64,000 nucleotides of DNA. Source: Pampus argenteus. Its lineage: Eukaryota; Chordata; Actinopteri; Scombriformes; Stromateidae. Positions within the stretch are counted from its first letter, which is position 1. The number at the start of each line of letters is the position of its first letter. Made by a program: the position numbers and the translations under genes. Under the pieces are notes generated by a model. That model was given only the letters and a program-made list of their open reading frames with translations, was not told the DNA's origin and made no database searches. The stretch is from contig CM072876.1 of the NCBI GenBank assembly GCA_036937835.1, positions 1,638,501-1,702,500 on the forward strand. The letters run 5' to 3'. Positions 15,663 to 38,190 of this stretch are shown piece after piece.

Positions 15663-15921
15663 TGACGTTATAAATCACGTTGTGTGTGTTGTGTTTGTGT
15701 TTTCATCAGTTCCATCAACTCTAACACTCCTCCAGGTTTAACACACGTTTTCACTCCACAGAAGCAAAATGAAATGTTGTTGTTTAAGATAAAAACATAG
15801 AAGACAACAACATGTTCACGTGTGTTTATGTTGATTTGTTATTGTTGACGACACATTTCTGTTTGGTTTTAATCTATAAATATGAAACGCTTCACTTCCT
15901 GTGTGTGATGAAAACGAAACA

Positions 15922-15922
15922 G

Positions 15923-15960
<38 letters not shown>

Positions 15961-16035
15961 TTGTTGAGCAGCACTTCTCTACAGGAGTGACCTTCAACAG
16001 CTGCTCATATGACACACACACACACACACACACAC
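15922..16035. repeat. Facing (TG)n and (CA)n arrays
   Basis: A (TG)n run at about 15925-15957 faces a (CA)n run at 16012-16034. The spacer itself contains the inverted pair gttgagcagcac and cagctgctcat. The unit could fold as a hairpin. Confidence 0.85.
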
Positions 16036-16198
16036 CACAGAATATGTGTGTGTGCATCTGAGAGGAAGTAAAGAACTGAAATTACATTAAAAATGCTTGA
16101 AGTGTGTGTGTGTTGAAGACATTTTAAAACTTTTGCTTCTTTTTTGTTTGTTTCTTTTTCTTTTCAACAATTTCTTCCTGTTTTTGCAGCTGATGTTT

Positions 16199-16720
16199 AT
16201 TCAATCCTTCCTTCTTCCTTCCTGCTTCCTTCCTTCCTGCCTCCTCCTTCCTGCTTCCTTCCTTCCTGCCTCCTTCCTGCCTCCTTCCTGCTTCCTTCCT
16301 GTTTACTTCCTTCCTGCCTCCTTCCTGTTTCCTTCCTGTTTCCTTCCTTCCTTCTTCCTTCCTGTTTCCTTCTTTCCTGCCTCCTTCCTGTTTCCTTCCT
16401 TATTGCTTCCTTCCTGCCTCCTTCCTGCTTCCTTCCTTCCTTCTTCCTTCCTGTTTACTTCCTTCCTTCCTGCTTCCTTCCTGTTTCCTTCCTTCCTGCC
16501 TCCTTCCTCCTTCTTTCTGTTTACTTCCTTCCTTCCTGCTTCCTTCCTTCCTGCCTTTCCTTTCTTTCATCAATAGTTCATCATACCAGCGTCTTACTTC
16601 CGTCCTTCCTTTTTTCAATGCCTCATCACATCAGTTTTTCCCGCAGTCCTGTTAGTCTCCTCCCTTCCTGCCTCCTTCCTGCTTCTTTCCTTCCTTCTTT
16701 TACTCCTTCCTTTCTTCATC
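16199..16720 (+). repeat. cttcctgc-type pyrimidine repeat
   Basis: About 500 bp of imperfect units such as ccttcctgcctccttcctg, almost purine-free apart from G. The open frames on either strand are low-complexity artefacts. Confidence 0.95.
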
Positions 16721-16926
16721 TGTTTCTTTTATGTTCCTTATTGTACAGAAATGTGTTAAATTCATGTATGTAAAACACGTTTACATACATGAAGGGAGAA
16801 GGAATGAAACGTGTACCGGGGTCCAGCTCCTCTCTGCTCGTTAGCATGTAAATCTATGTTAATAAATGCAGAGCCGAATATTCGAGAATGTTTTAATGTG
16901 TCACCTCAGAGTGTTAATGAAGAGAC

Positions 16927-16928
<2 letters not shown>

Positions 16929-16962
<34 letters not shown>

Positions 16963-17044
16963 GTGCAGAGTTAGCTGTTGAGCGCTAATGAACAGAGCGT
17001 GTTGTGTCAAACTTTCCTTTCTAAACTGACAGTGACAGCAGTGT

Positions 17045-17072
<28 letters not shown>
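16929..17072. repeat. Two (CA)n microsatellites
   Basis: CA runs at about 16929-16960 and 17045-17071 flank a short unique segment. Confidence 0.9.
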
Positions 17073-17075
<3 letters not shown>

Positions 17076-18525
17076 TGAACACCACATAAAGCAGTGAAAT
17101 ATCAGATGTCACATTGTGTAAAGGTGCAAGAACAACAGAAAAAAATAAAGTTTCTTAATTCATTTTTTTTCCTTTTGCATTATTTTATTACCACATGACC
17201 TGAGGGGAGAAATAGAGGAGGGGGTGTTTGTGTTGGAGGAGGGGGAGGAGGAGGGGGAGGTAGACGGGGGTGTTTGGTTAGTTTTGACAGGAAGTGTTGT
17301 GCAAGTATGTTTTGTGGTTTCACTGCTGAAGATGCTGAGATAAAAATGGAGACGGTCTTCATTGTTCTGCTTTTCTGTCACATTTTCTTCTTTCAGTTTT
17401 TCTTTTCTTTTATTCGTTTTGTCTTCTTTGATAAATTTGCTTTTAACCTAAAAAGAGTGAAAACACATCTCTGTTCTATTCTGTGTTATCCTGACATCGT
17501 TAGAGAAAATGGTGTGTGTGTGTGTGTGTGTGTGTCTATTCATATCATGTCCTGTCTTTGTTTTCAGTTTGGGTTTCCATGGTGACAGACAGCAGAGAAA
17601 GCAGATTGGACCATCTTAAAAGCTTTTTTTCCCTGTTCTCCACCTTGACCTGGTTACTGCTCATTCAGGATCTTCTTCCTGTCTTTACAGACGTGTCTGA
17701 CCAATGAGAGGAGAGCTCTTACCTGGCTTTTAGTGAAGCATTTTGGTTCGCTTGAATTGTTTTCTATGAAAAGAAACCAAATCAAGAGGAAAGTACCAAC
17801 TCCTTCACTAATACAGGTTTGAAAACGATGCGTCGCCTCTCTGAAGCCTCACAGGCTCGTTTCTTACCTGTAGTGGTCACATGTTCTTTTATTTGTCTTA
17901 ATTGGAAGTCTGTTTTGTTGCATTGTAATTTGCATTTTCTTTTTAAATATCCTTCACTTCACCCTTAAAATACTTCTAATTACTGTAAGATGGTACATTT
18001 CAGTGATATTGCTCGAACCCTTTGGCCTCAGTGAAGAATTCAGGACATGTCTTTGCTTTGGACGTCTGTGTCTCCTGATGCCTGAACGGTGATCAAAGTC
18101 ACCTTAACTGGTTGCCTTGGTTACCTGATGGTTACTACAATCGAGCATCGTGTGAGGCAGACGGATCTCGACAACCGAGAACTGTCTCCTGGAAATAACG
18201 GCGGCATCGTCTCGTACTGAGTGTCAAGCTCATAAAGATGCAGCGTGTTTCTCAGCGTACCTGAGACTCTGATCCTGTCACGTTTAACCAAAACTCCACA
18301 AACACAACAACAAGGTCAAAAGATTTCACTAAAAATTCAAACTTTTCCACTCAAATCTTTATTGATCTTATTCAGACGCCTAATTTCTTTCATACATGTA
18401 TTATGACTCATAAATAATAATAATAATCAACTCAAAACTGATGTTCAGTAGTTTCATAGAAGCTTATGAAGGGATTCATTCACTGTTGTAAATATTTCGT
18501 ACCAGTAGAAGCAGATTACAACTGC

Positions 18526-18566
<41 letters not shown>

Positions 18567-18867
18567 TCACTGTCAAAGCCAGATGTAACTGCCTCATTTT
18601 TGCCACAAGAAACAACAAAAAAAAAAAAACAAACTTGTTGTTATTGTCCTTCATCTATCTCCAAATTCTCTTTTCACATTTAACCGTTGATGTTTCTGTC
18701 TGTTTATTTTTAAATGATATATATATCGATGGATGCAGTTCAAAGGTAACGCTCCACTTCCAGAGAGGGCGCTTGTTTTTCTGTTCTTGTGCTGTCCAGG
18801 GCGGGCGGGGCTTGATTCATCCTCATTTGTCAGACGGTGTTTAGCATCACAAAGCTGAGAGAGACGC

Positions 18868-29715
<10,848 letters not shown>

Positions 29716-29887
29716 GATGGTCGCTCTGTGTCTGTTTACCTGCTTCACCCCGGTGCACCTGTTCCTGCCTCCCTCTCTGTCTCTGTCTCTGCTTCTTCTT
29801 CTTCTTCTTGTTACCTGTCCTGACTCCTCTGTCTCCTTCTGTCTACTGCTTCCGTGTTATGATGATGATGATGATGGGAGGGGAGGG

Positions 29888-29925
<38 letters not shown>
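29716..29925 (-). promoter_or_regulatory. aig1 5' untranslated and promoter region
   Basis: This is the sequence directly upstream of the aig1 start codon on the minus strand. It holds a (ctt)n run (about 29794-29810), a (gat)n run near 29860-29875 and a TG run at 29890-29922. The start codon context in the transcript is atcATGGCG. No TATA box is obvious. The exact transcription start is unknown. Confidence 0.45.
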
Positions 29926-29926
<1 letters not shown>

Positions 29927-30187
29927 GGGGGGTCAGTCTGCAGCCTGTAACACACACAGCGACTCTACTGGACGTTACTGTGTTAAAGGTGTAGTCTCAA
30001 TAAAAATGGTTATATTATAATAAATGTTTGATTTTGTTTACTGTAAAATCCAAGAACAAAATAATAACGAATATTCACGTTAAGCACGATATGAATTATG
30101 GCGGTTCATTCAAACCAGGCTAACGCCGCTATAGCTAAGCTACAAATCAACGTAGCCCAAGTTAAGCCGAGAACAATATTATGGTGT

Positions 30188-30241
30188 GTTGCTATTTAGC
30201 TAATGTTGCTATTTAGCTAATGTTGCTATTTAGCTAATGTT
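30188..30241 (+). repeat. 17-bp tandem repeat, 3 copies
   Basis: The unit gttgctatttagctaat is repeated three times between aig1 and the TRIM gene. The surrounding 29.93-31.03 kb shows no gene. Confidence 0.95.
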
Positions 30242-30801
30242 TTATGTGTTTGTACATCTCATTTGATTTTGTATGTTAATAAAATGCGTTAAGTTTAAGG
30301 TTACGTTAATGTTATGCTAGATTTGTTCGTACCAGGCTAACATTAGCTCTTAGCATCATGTCGTGGAGTGTCCTGTTTTTATTTCATTACTGACTCTCTT
30401 CTTTCTTCCTTTCTCTAAAAACACATTTCATATGACGACAGTTGACAAACACACTTATTTTTTACCCAACTTATATTTTATTAGCAAACCGCCACGTTTG
30501 TTATTGTTTGCTAAAGTTAGCAGGATGTTAGCAAAAGTACAACATGACACTTTGTTCTCATCCTTACTAAGGTCAGATACCAAACATATACTCCAACAAT
30601 ACTGAGAGAAGAACAGCTCAGATCCTACTAAACATTACTTCCTAAATTGCTCTGTATAGCATACAGTATGTACATGTATGGTGTTACCTATAGTTGTGAC
30701 GCTGTGCCAGTAAAGCAGCATAGAATTGAACTGAAAATGGAAAAGGAGGATGTGAATAGACATAAATAAAGAGCTGCAGCAGGGAGGAAAGAGGTGATGC
30801 T

Positions 30802-30815
30802 GTTGCCACGGCGAC
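30802..30815 (+). promoter_or_regulatory. RFX X-box-like motif
   Basis: gttgccacggcgac is a two-mismatch version of the X-box palindrome, upstream of the TRIM gene. Confidence 0.25.
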
Positions 30816-31039
30816 ACAGAACAGTGTGGTGCTGTTCCTGCACTTACAGGCGAATGGATGGATGGACACATGCACATTATACACATCTCTTATGAGCTTT
30901 ATATCTAACCTTCATGTGGTGGCTGTATTTGCAGGACTGGATGACTCACTTGTATTTTCTCTCATTGCATGAATCACTGCAAGCATCAAACCTGTGACCT
31001 TCTGACCACAAGACAAACTGAGTATCCTTGAGAGGAAGC

Positions 31040-31640
31040 TGCTACCAGTGGTGGAAAGTAACTAAGTACTGTAGTTATTTGATGCTACTCCACCAAATAG
31101 TGATTTTTACCTCTAAACTTCTCACATGGTTTCATTTCAATAAATGTTCAAATGATCCAATATTTCAGCAGAAATCAAAGATGAGAGAAAAAGTCCAAAA
31201 GCTGAAAACAGATTTGTGTATCAGAACTTTGTTTCTTCTTCTTTCCTCTCCCATTAATCATTTCACGACCCCTCAGATTTATCTGGTGACCCTTTGGAGG
31301 GGCCCGACCCCTAGGTTGGGAACCACTGGACTAAACTAGCTAACTGTATATAAAGTAGTTGAAACTAGCTCCACCTCCAGCAGCTACAACAGTAACATGC
31401 TGCTCTAACACTGATGCTTCAGTATTTATAATCTAATGATGTCATATATAATAATATATCAGTCACTACTGATACTGCAGTACTTTAACTACATCAAGAT
31501 CACTATACTTATGTACTGTTACTGCAGTACTTTAACTACATCAAGATCACTATACTTATGTACTGTTACTGCAGTACTTTAACTACATCAAGATCACAAT
31601 ACTGTAGTAATGGAGTACTTTTACTGGGCTGTATTAGTAC
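31040..31640 (+). repeat. Dispersed teleost repeat, copy 2 (left flank of TRIM)
   Basis: The element begins near the core ggtggaaagtaactaagtac and includes the segment gacccctaggttgggaacca. It ends in three units of a 47-bp tandem repeat (31471-31611) containing actgcagtactttaactac. Bases from 31218 onward are repeated almost exactly at 34193-34605. Bases 31085-31195 recur in reverse at 2089-2185. Confidence 0.85.
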
Positions 31641-31891
31641 TTTTACTGCAGTAAAGGATCTGCTGTGACTGACAGTTTCTACAGAGAATCATGTGATTGT
31701 CAAATGAATCATTAATCAACAGAGAGCTGCTGGGTGTGTTGCTGGATAAGATGAACTCTCTGGTTTTACCTGCTTTTATTTCAACACAACCAGCTCCACT
31801 CTGCTCATACTTCCTTGTTCCTCCCCTTCAGATCAAAGCTCAAACTTCTCAGGAAGTAAAAGTCAGACAGTCGTTGCCACAGAGAGCTGAA

Positions 31892-33547
31892 ATGGCGCAG
31901 AAAGGAGTTCAGCTGTACCAAGAAACAATTAGCTGTTCGATCTGTCTGGATCTACTGAAGGATCCGGTGACTATTCCCTGTGGACACAGCTACTGCATGA
32001 GCTGTATTAAAAACGTCTGGGATGAAGCGGATCAGAGGAAGCTCTACAGCTGCCCTCAGTGCAGACAGGCCTTCACACCGAGGCCTGTCCTGGTGAAAAA
32101 CACCATGTTAGCAGCTTTAGTGGAGCAGCTGAAGAAGACTGAAGATGATCCTGCTGATCACTGCTATGCTGGACCTGAAGATGTGGCCTGTGATGTTTGT
32201 ACTGGGAGGAAACTGAAAGCCCTCAAGTCCTGTCTGGTGTGTCTGGTCTCTTACTGTGAGAAACACCTCCAGCCTCACTTTGAGTCTACTAAATTTAAGA
32301 AACACAAGCTGGTCGACCCCTCGGAGAAGCTGCAGGAGAACATGTGCTCTCGTCATGATGAGGTGATGAAGATGTTCTGTCGTACTGATCAGCAGAGTAT
32401 CTGTTTTCTCTGCTCTGTGGACGAACATAAAGGCCACGACACAGTCTCAGCTGCAGCAGAAAGGACCGAGAGGCAGAGAGAGCTCGAGGTGAGTCGACAA
32501 AACATCCAGCAGAGAATCCAGCACAGAGAGAAAGATGTGAAGCTGCTTCGACAGGAGGTGGAGGCCGTCAGTCGCTCTGCTGATAAAGCAGCGGAGGACA
32601 GTGAGAAGATCTTCACTGAGCTGATCCGTCTCATCCAGAAAAGAAGCTCTGATGTGAAGCAGCAGATCAGATCCCAGCAGGAAACTGAAGTGAGTCGAGT
32701 CAAAGAGCTTCAGGAGAAGCTGGAGCAGGAGATCACTGAGCTGAAGAGGAGAGACGCTGAGCTGGAGCAGCTCTCACACACAGAGGATCACAACCAGTTT
32801 CTACACAACTACCCCTCACTGTCACAACTCAGTGAACCTACAGACTCATCCAGCATCAATATCCGTCCTCTGAGATACTTTGAGGATGTGACAGCAGCTG
32901 TGTCAGAGCTCAGAGATAAACTACAGGACACTCTGAGGGACAAATGGACAAACATCTCACTGACTGAAGTGGACGTTTTACTGTCAGGACCAGAACCCAA
33001 GACCAGAGCTGGATTCTTAAAATATTCACGTGAAATCACACTGGATCCAAACACAGCAAACACATGGCTGTTATTATCTGAGGGGAACAGAAAAGTAACA
33101 TTCATGAGACAAGAACAGTCTTATTCTCATCATCCAGACAGATTCACTGGAAGGTGGCAGGTCCTGAGTAGAGAGAGTCTGACTGGACGTTGTTACTGGG
33201 AGGTGGAGATGAGAGGAGAAGTTGGTGTAGCAGTCACATACAAGAATATCAGCAGAGCAGGAAGATCACATAAATGTGTATTTGGATGTAATGACAAATC
33301 TTGGTGTTTATATTGTGACACTAACAGTTATGAATTTTATTTCAACAACATCTCAACTCCCGTCTCAGGTCCTGTTTCCTCCAGAGTAGGAGTGTACCTG
33401 GATCACACAGCAGGTCTTCTGTCCTTCTACAGCGTCTCTGAAACCATGACTCTCCTCCACAGAGTCCAGACCACATTCACTCAGCCTCTCTATGCTGGAC
33501 TTTGGCTTTGTTCTGGATCCACAGCTGAGTTCAGTAAACTCAAATAG
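31892..33547 (+). CDS. TRIM-family RING/B-box/B30.2 E3 ubiquitin ligase (finTRIM/TRIM16-like), 551 aa
   Basis: The protein is a complete tripartite-motif ubiquitin ligase of the large fish TRIM families. The RING uses Cys15, Cys18, Cys30, His32, Cys35, Cys38, Cys54 and Cys57. Two B-box-like Cys/His clusters follow at about 95-190, then a long coiled coil at about 190-310. A PRY-SPRY (B30.2) domain fills about 370-551, with LDPNTANTWLLLSEGNRKV and GVYLDHTAGLLSFYSV. The start at 31892 (MAQKGVQLYQETISCSICL) is the family start. An in-frame ATG at 31697 would add 65 unrelated residues, but an acceptor-like ccttccttgttcctccccttcag at about 31811-31833 suggests that stretch is intron. The whole coding region lies in one exon. 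It sits between near-identical direct repeats and interrupts the aig1-hivep2 neighbourhood. Fish TRIM families are mostly linked to antiviral or innate signalling; the target of this one is unknown. The exact subfamily is not settled. Confidence 0.93.
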   Translation: MAQKGVQLYQETISCSICLDLLKDPVTIPCGHSYCMSCIKNVWDEADQRKLYSCPQCRQAFTPRPVLVKNTMLAALVEQLKKTEDDPADHCYAGPEDVACDVCTGRKLKALKSCLVCLVSYCEKHLQPHFESTKFKKHKLVDPSEKLQENMCSRHDEVMKMFCRTDQQSICFLCSVDEHKGHDTVSAAAERTERQRELEVSRQNIQQRIQHREKDVKLLRQEVEAVSRSADKAAEDSEKIFTELIRLIQKRSSDVKQQIRSQQETEVSRVKELQEKLEQEITELKRRDAELEQLSHTEDHNQFLHNYPSLSQLSEPTDSSSINIRPLRYFEDVTAAVSELRDKLQDTLRDKWTNISLTEVDVLLSGPEPKTRAGFLKYSREITLDPNTANTWLLLSEGNRKVTFMRQEQSYSHHPDRFTGRWQVLSRESLTGRCYWEVEMRGEVGVAVTYKNISRAGRSHKCVFGCNDKSWCLYCDTNSYEFYFNNISTPVSGPVSSRVGVYLDHTAGLLSFYSVSETMTLLHRVQTTFTQPLYAGLWLCSGSTAEFSKLK

Positions 33548-34084
33548 ACAGAAGTCATTTCAGACTTCATGTGTCAGTAATTCTTCTTGACTTCTTCTTC
33601 TTCTTGTTTCTCAGAGCTTGTTGCTGCACAGAGATCAGCTGCTAATCAAACTGTGACTGTCAACACTTTTTCTTTTCATTTGTTCTGTTGATGTTTTGAG
33701 TTTCTTTAAATGTCACTTTTTCCTGTGTTTTTATCCACGGAGGTTTTCACTGCTCACGATGATGTTTTGAACCTTCACTGACGTTTCTTCAGATGAAAAT
33801 GTAAACTTCTCTTTGTTCTAAATGTTAGTTTCATGTCTGTATTGATGTATTTGTGTGCTGTTGTTTCTCTTCCACTTCAGCGTCTTAAACAGAGAAAACA
33901 GCAGAACTTGCTTCATCACAGATATTTTGTTCTCACCACTTTGTAAATACATCAAAAATGTTCAATTAATCTCTGATGTTTTTCTGTGTGGATGAAGTGA
34001 ATCTGTGCATGAAATCACTGAACAAGAGTCATTTAAGAACCTTTACTGATTGGATGTGTGATCAATCTGAAGCTTTAAATAATC

Positions 34085-34090
34085 AATAAA
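34085..34090 (+). terminator. TRIM polyadenylation signal
   Basis: AATAAA lies 538 bases after the TRIM stop codon, in the motif aatcaataaagttgatttg. It precedes the right-hand direct repeat, so the transcript probably ends near 34110. Confidence 0.6.
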
Positions 34091-34192
34091 GTTGATTTGA
34101 TAACAGAGAACAAAGTATTCATTCAGTTATTCAAAGCTTCTGGAGAAAATGTGAAACTAAGATGAGAGTTATTGATCTTTCCTCCGTTTCCT

Positions 34193-34605
34193 ATCAGAAC
34201 TTTGTTTCTTCTTCTTTCCTCTCCCATTAATCATCTCACGACCCCTCAGATTTATCTGGTGACCCTTTGGAGGGCCCCGACCCCTAGGTTGGGAACCACT
34301 GGACTAAACTAGCTAACTGTATATAAAGTAGTTGAAACTAGCTCCACCTCCAGCAGCTACAACAGTAACATGCTGCTCTAACACTGATGCTTCAGTATTA
34401 ATAATCTAATGATGTCATATATAATAATATATCAGTCACTACTGATACTGCAGTACTTTAACTACATCAAGATCACAGTACTTATGTACTGTTACTGCAG
34501 TACTTTAACTACATCAAGATCACTATACTTATGTACTGATACTGCAGTACTTTAACTACATCAAGATCACTATACTTATGTACTGTTACTGCAGTACTTT
34601 AACTA
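34193..34605 (+). repeat. Dispersed teleost repeat, copy 3 (right flank of TRIM)
   Basis: This is a near-identical direct copy of 31218-31611. It differs by a few substitutions and has three and a half 47-bp tandem units (from 34444) instead of three. Confidence 0.9.
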
Positions 34606-37600
34606 GACAGTCTCTAGATTTGATTTTTGCAGATTAAATTGCAGCAGGCTTCTCCAACCTGTCGGGTGGAGAACAACTTTGGTTTCACAGTTATGTTTTT
34701 TGTTGAGGGGCCAAAAACATCTGTTTGATTTTTTTAATCTCATAAAGGAGACATGCACTGCTGCACCCAGTATGTTCTCACAGTCAAAAAGGAACAGTTC
34801 ACACAAATGCCTTTTATAGTGTATCACCTGCCATCTCAGATTTCTGCCTTAGATAATGTTGACTTTAGTCACATCTTCCGTGTTACGTTCGTGCACTGGT
34901 GAGAAAGATTGTTGCTAAGAGGCTTGACGGGGATTATGTAACAAAAACCAGAGAAAATCAAAACAAATCAACAACAATGAAGGGACAATGTCTGCAGGTC
35001 ATGGATGGACAGATGTGCATTAGTCTAAATACATCGTTTATTAAAATGCAACACTATGATTTGGTAAGTTTCTGTAGTCTTCAGGACATGGTGACCTCGC
35101 TCCCTTCATCATTGGTTATAACACATCTCAGATCCATGATCCTTTTTGTTTTATAGATATTTTTTGATTTATCTCTCGTTTGTAAACATTTGTCTCAGTC
35201 AGAAGCTTTGCATGATTCTTAAAAGCAATAACTGCACCGAAGCTTTTGTTTGTATATCTGGATATGATTCAAACTCTTTGTCATTATAAAGATTCTCTTT
35301 GATTTTAATGGCGGTTGGCCAACGATGAAATGATGCAGTACATCCACCATCTGCTGAGGAGAGTGGTCAGACTGGTTGGACAAAGATGGCCGAACTCCCC
35401 ATTTGGTCTCAGCAGGGTGAATTTCCATTACGCTTCCTCCAAGTCTCCATTTCTAATTTCCTGTTTTGTCTTTTAGGTTTTATATCAACCAAGTCCTTGT
35501 AGCTAGCATCAAAGTACATAGTTTGTGAGTGTCTTCTTGTCATCCATCAATCTCAGACCCAGTTCGTATTTTGACATTTATTCACCTCTAACATTTACTG
35601 TATGGTTAAGGACGTCGTCAGCAGGACTTTTATAATTTGGTCAAATTAAGCCAAAACAATAATGTGGATATGGAGACCAGTAACAATATCATCAATAAAT
35701 TAATCAAACCTAAAGGAGAAGTGATGAGAATCATTTGTTTTGGGGGGACAGCAAGGGTATGATGTGCATTGTTGAATACATGTTTAAGACCTTTTCCTTT
35801 AAAATAATTCAAATACATGCTCAGATTTCTATTGTCTCAAAACAATCATATAACTCAGAACATCCGTGGAGACGTGTGGGCTCCTTGCTAAGAGGAGCTG
35901 AGGGAGTGGAAACAGTTCAGACCGGGGATTCAAACCAGTAACCTGGTTATTGTGAGAGAAAGAGCTTAAAGCAGCTTGTTTGGGGTTTTGGAAGAGTTTT
36001 GTGGAAAATGTTGGAATGCTTGGATGGAATATTTTGACCCTTGAAGATCCCTGAAAATCCTGGAGAAAGCTGGAGAGAGAGAGAGTGTGTGTGTGTGTGT
36101 GTGTGTGTCTGAGGGCATGTGTGAAAAGTTTCCCATTGTGGAAATAAGCCTCCCTGTATCAGGATGTCAGTTTCCCACCTCAGAGACACACACACACACA
36201 CACACACACTCTGCCAGCTCTGTAGGGTCTCTGAAGAGTTGGCAGCAACACGTTTCCTCCTCCTCTCCGTCTGCCTCCATCATTCTCCAAAATGTTCCAC
36301 TGTGGAAACTCTGCTGACTGCTAGAGAGACAGAAAGAGAAGGTAAATGATCACAATCCCCTCAACTACTTTTATTTTATCCATAATGTTCATGCATGTAT
36401 AGACAGTATAAGCGAGGACAGGTTGAGACATTAAATCATCATCTTACACCTAAATTCAGCAGAATATTAAAATGCAGGATGAATCTATAATATGAGGTTA
36501 ACATCAAATGAAAAATATTAGATTTCATGTAAAAAATATTTTGTAGTTCTTCCATTAATTCTTTATTCTTTATGTTTCCTGGACCTTTTCAACTGCTGCA
36601 TTTAAATGTCAAACTGCAGCTCATTCAACAGCTTTTACTTTTCTGCTTTCCAGCATATTCCAGTGATTTTGTTATTAATTGTTGAAAATCATACATTCAA
36701 AATGACCTTTGAACCTCACCTGCTCTGATATACGGTGGTCTGTAACAAACTTTAAAGCGTTCAAAAAGCTTTAAAGTCTCAAAGTTGTGTTTGTGTTGTG
36801 ATATCTGCTGTACTTTTGGAGCAGTTTAGGTGTAAAGGGAGGGATTTTACAGCAGTTTTCACATCTCACCAGTGTGTAACGTCATGACTTGGAGGGGAGA
36901 AAGTTTTCAGAGCTGAAAATAAATTCAAAACGTGTGTCGCTCCCACAGTTTTAACTCTCCAAGTTACCACGAGCATTTTCTCTCTCACAATGTAAATATA
37001 TTTCACATAAGAGTTATTGTTTTCTCAGAAGCTGTATTTAAATGCTCACTGATGTGTTTAAGACAATAATGCGAGTACAGTAAACACTATACTCACAGTA
37101 AAATGTGTGTATTACTCCGATCTTACTCATATTATGTGGGGCCAGTCTGAGCATGTACACACCTGAGAAACCTGACAAACGTGATGATGGAAAGTAAAAC
37201 AAGAAGAAACAACATTTCTGTCAGTCTGAGGAGACAGAGGTCACGTAGGTAGGACGTAGTGCGTTTGTTATACAGGTGGTGTTAATTATTGACTTAAAAG
37301 TAATAACAGGAACAGGAAGTGAACAAAGCCTACGTACGTTGTCACCTTTACACTCATGTTAAGGACATAGTCACACCTGTAAATGTGAGAATTTAAACAT
37401 TTATGTATGTGTGTATGTATGTGAGTCACTGGAAGATGTTTAGTAAAAAATACTTTACAACATTTTACTTTACAACCATTTTTAAGGTAATCAGAGTAGG
37501 TACTGATGCCAACCAGTAAGGGGCGCTGTTTAGCCCTATATGGCCAATATAGGTTGACTGTGTGTGTGTGTGTGTGTGTGTGTGAGTGAGACAGAGAGAG

Positions 37601-37757
37601 CGAGAGAGAGAGAGAGATACTGTCTCTTCATCTCTCCGTCTATCTCGTCGGCACTCACACACCCTCTGATGTCCTCTTGAAATTCTTATCTCTCAGGTTT
37701 GACCTTTACCCTCAAGTTTTTATATAACAGTTGGGCCACACCTTAATACACAGATCA

Positions 37758-37792
<35 letters not shown>

Positions 37793-38157
37793 CGTGTATA
37801 TGAGTGAGTGTGTGTGTGAGTGTGTGTGTGCGTGTGTGTGTGTGTGTGTGTGTGAGACACAGTGACAGAGATTAATGTGGTGGTGTGAAGAGAATCAAAG
37901 ACCAGAAGATGGAAAGATATACAGCACAATGTGTGTTTAAAACTCACTTCATCAATCTATGAGAAACTAGGTGTGGTCTTACTGTGTGTGTGTGTGTGGG
38001 GGGGGTGCTTATGTCAATGTGTGCATGAGTGTGTATTTGTGTGAATGTGTGTGTATGAGTAAGCATTAGTAATCAGTCAGCTGTCACAGAAGTGCTTTAT
38101 CTTGCAAAACATTATAGTTTGACTCAGGGACAAGAGCCTCAGGCAACTGGCTGTGTG

Positions 38158-38190
<33 letters not shown>

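Larger units (their letters stand above)
15663..18867. other. Region between the convergent 3' ends of adat2 and aig1
   Basis: No further coding exon is seen. The left half is dominated by CA/TG runs and a 500-bp cttcctgc-type pyrimidine repeat. Bases 16820-17030 and 17700-18300 are of ordinary complexity, with nothing recognised. The aig1 3' untranslated region should occupy the right end on the minus strand. Confidence 0.6.

Noticed and set aside
16144..16773. A 209-codon frame of repeated LPASFLPSC words
   Set aside because: Comes from the cttcctgc repeat between adat2 and aig1.
18770..18790. CTCF-type site in the aig1 3' region (ccagagagggcgc)
   Set aside because: A central base is missing relative to the consensus. 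Too weak to list.
31697..31891. Extended TRIM start adding 65 residues
   Set aside because: The family start is MAQKGVQL at 31892. The upstream part has no similarity to TRIM proteins and contains a good splice acceptor.
35910..35960. tRNA gene suggested by a gggattcaaaccagtaacc segment
   Set aside because: Only a B-box-like piece is present, with no A-box or cloverleaf. A SINE-type remnant is more likely.
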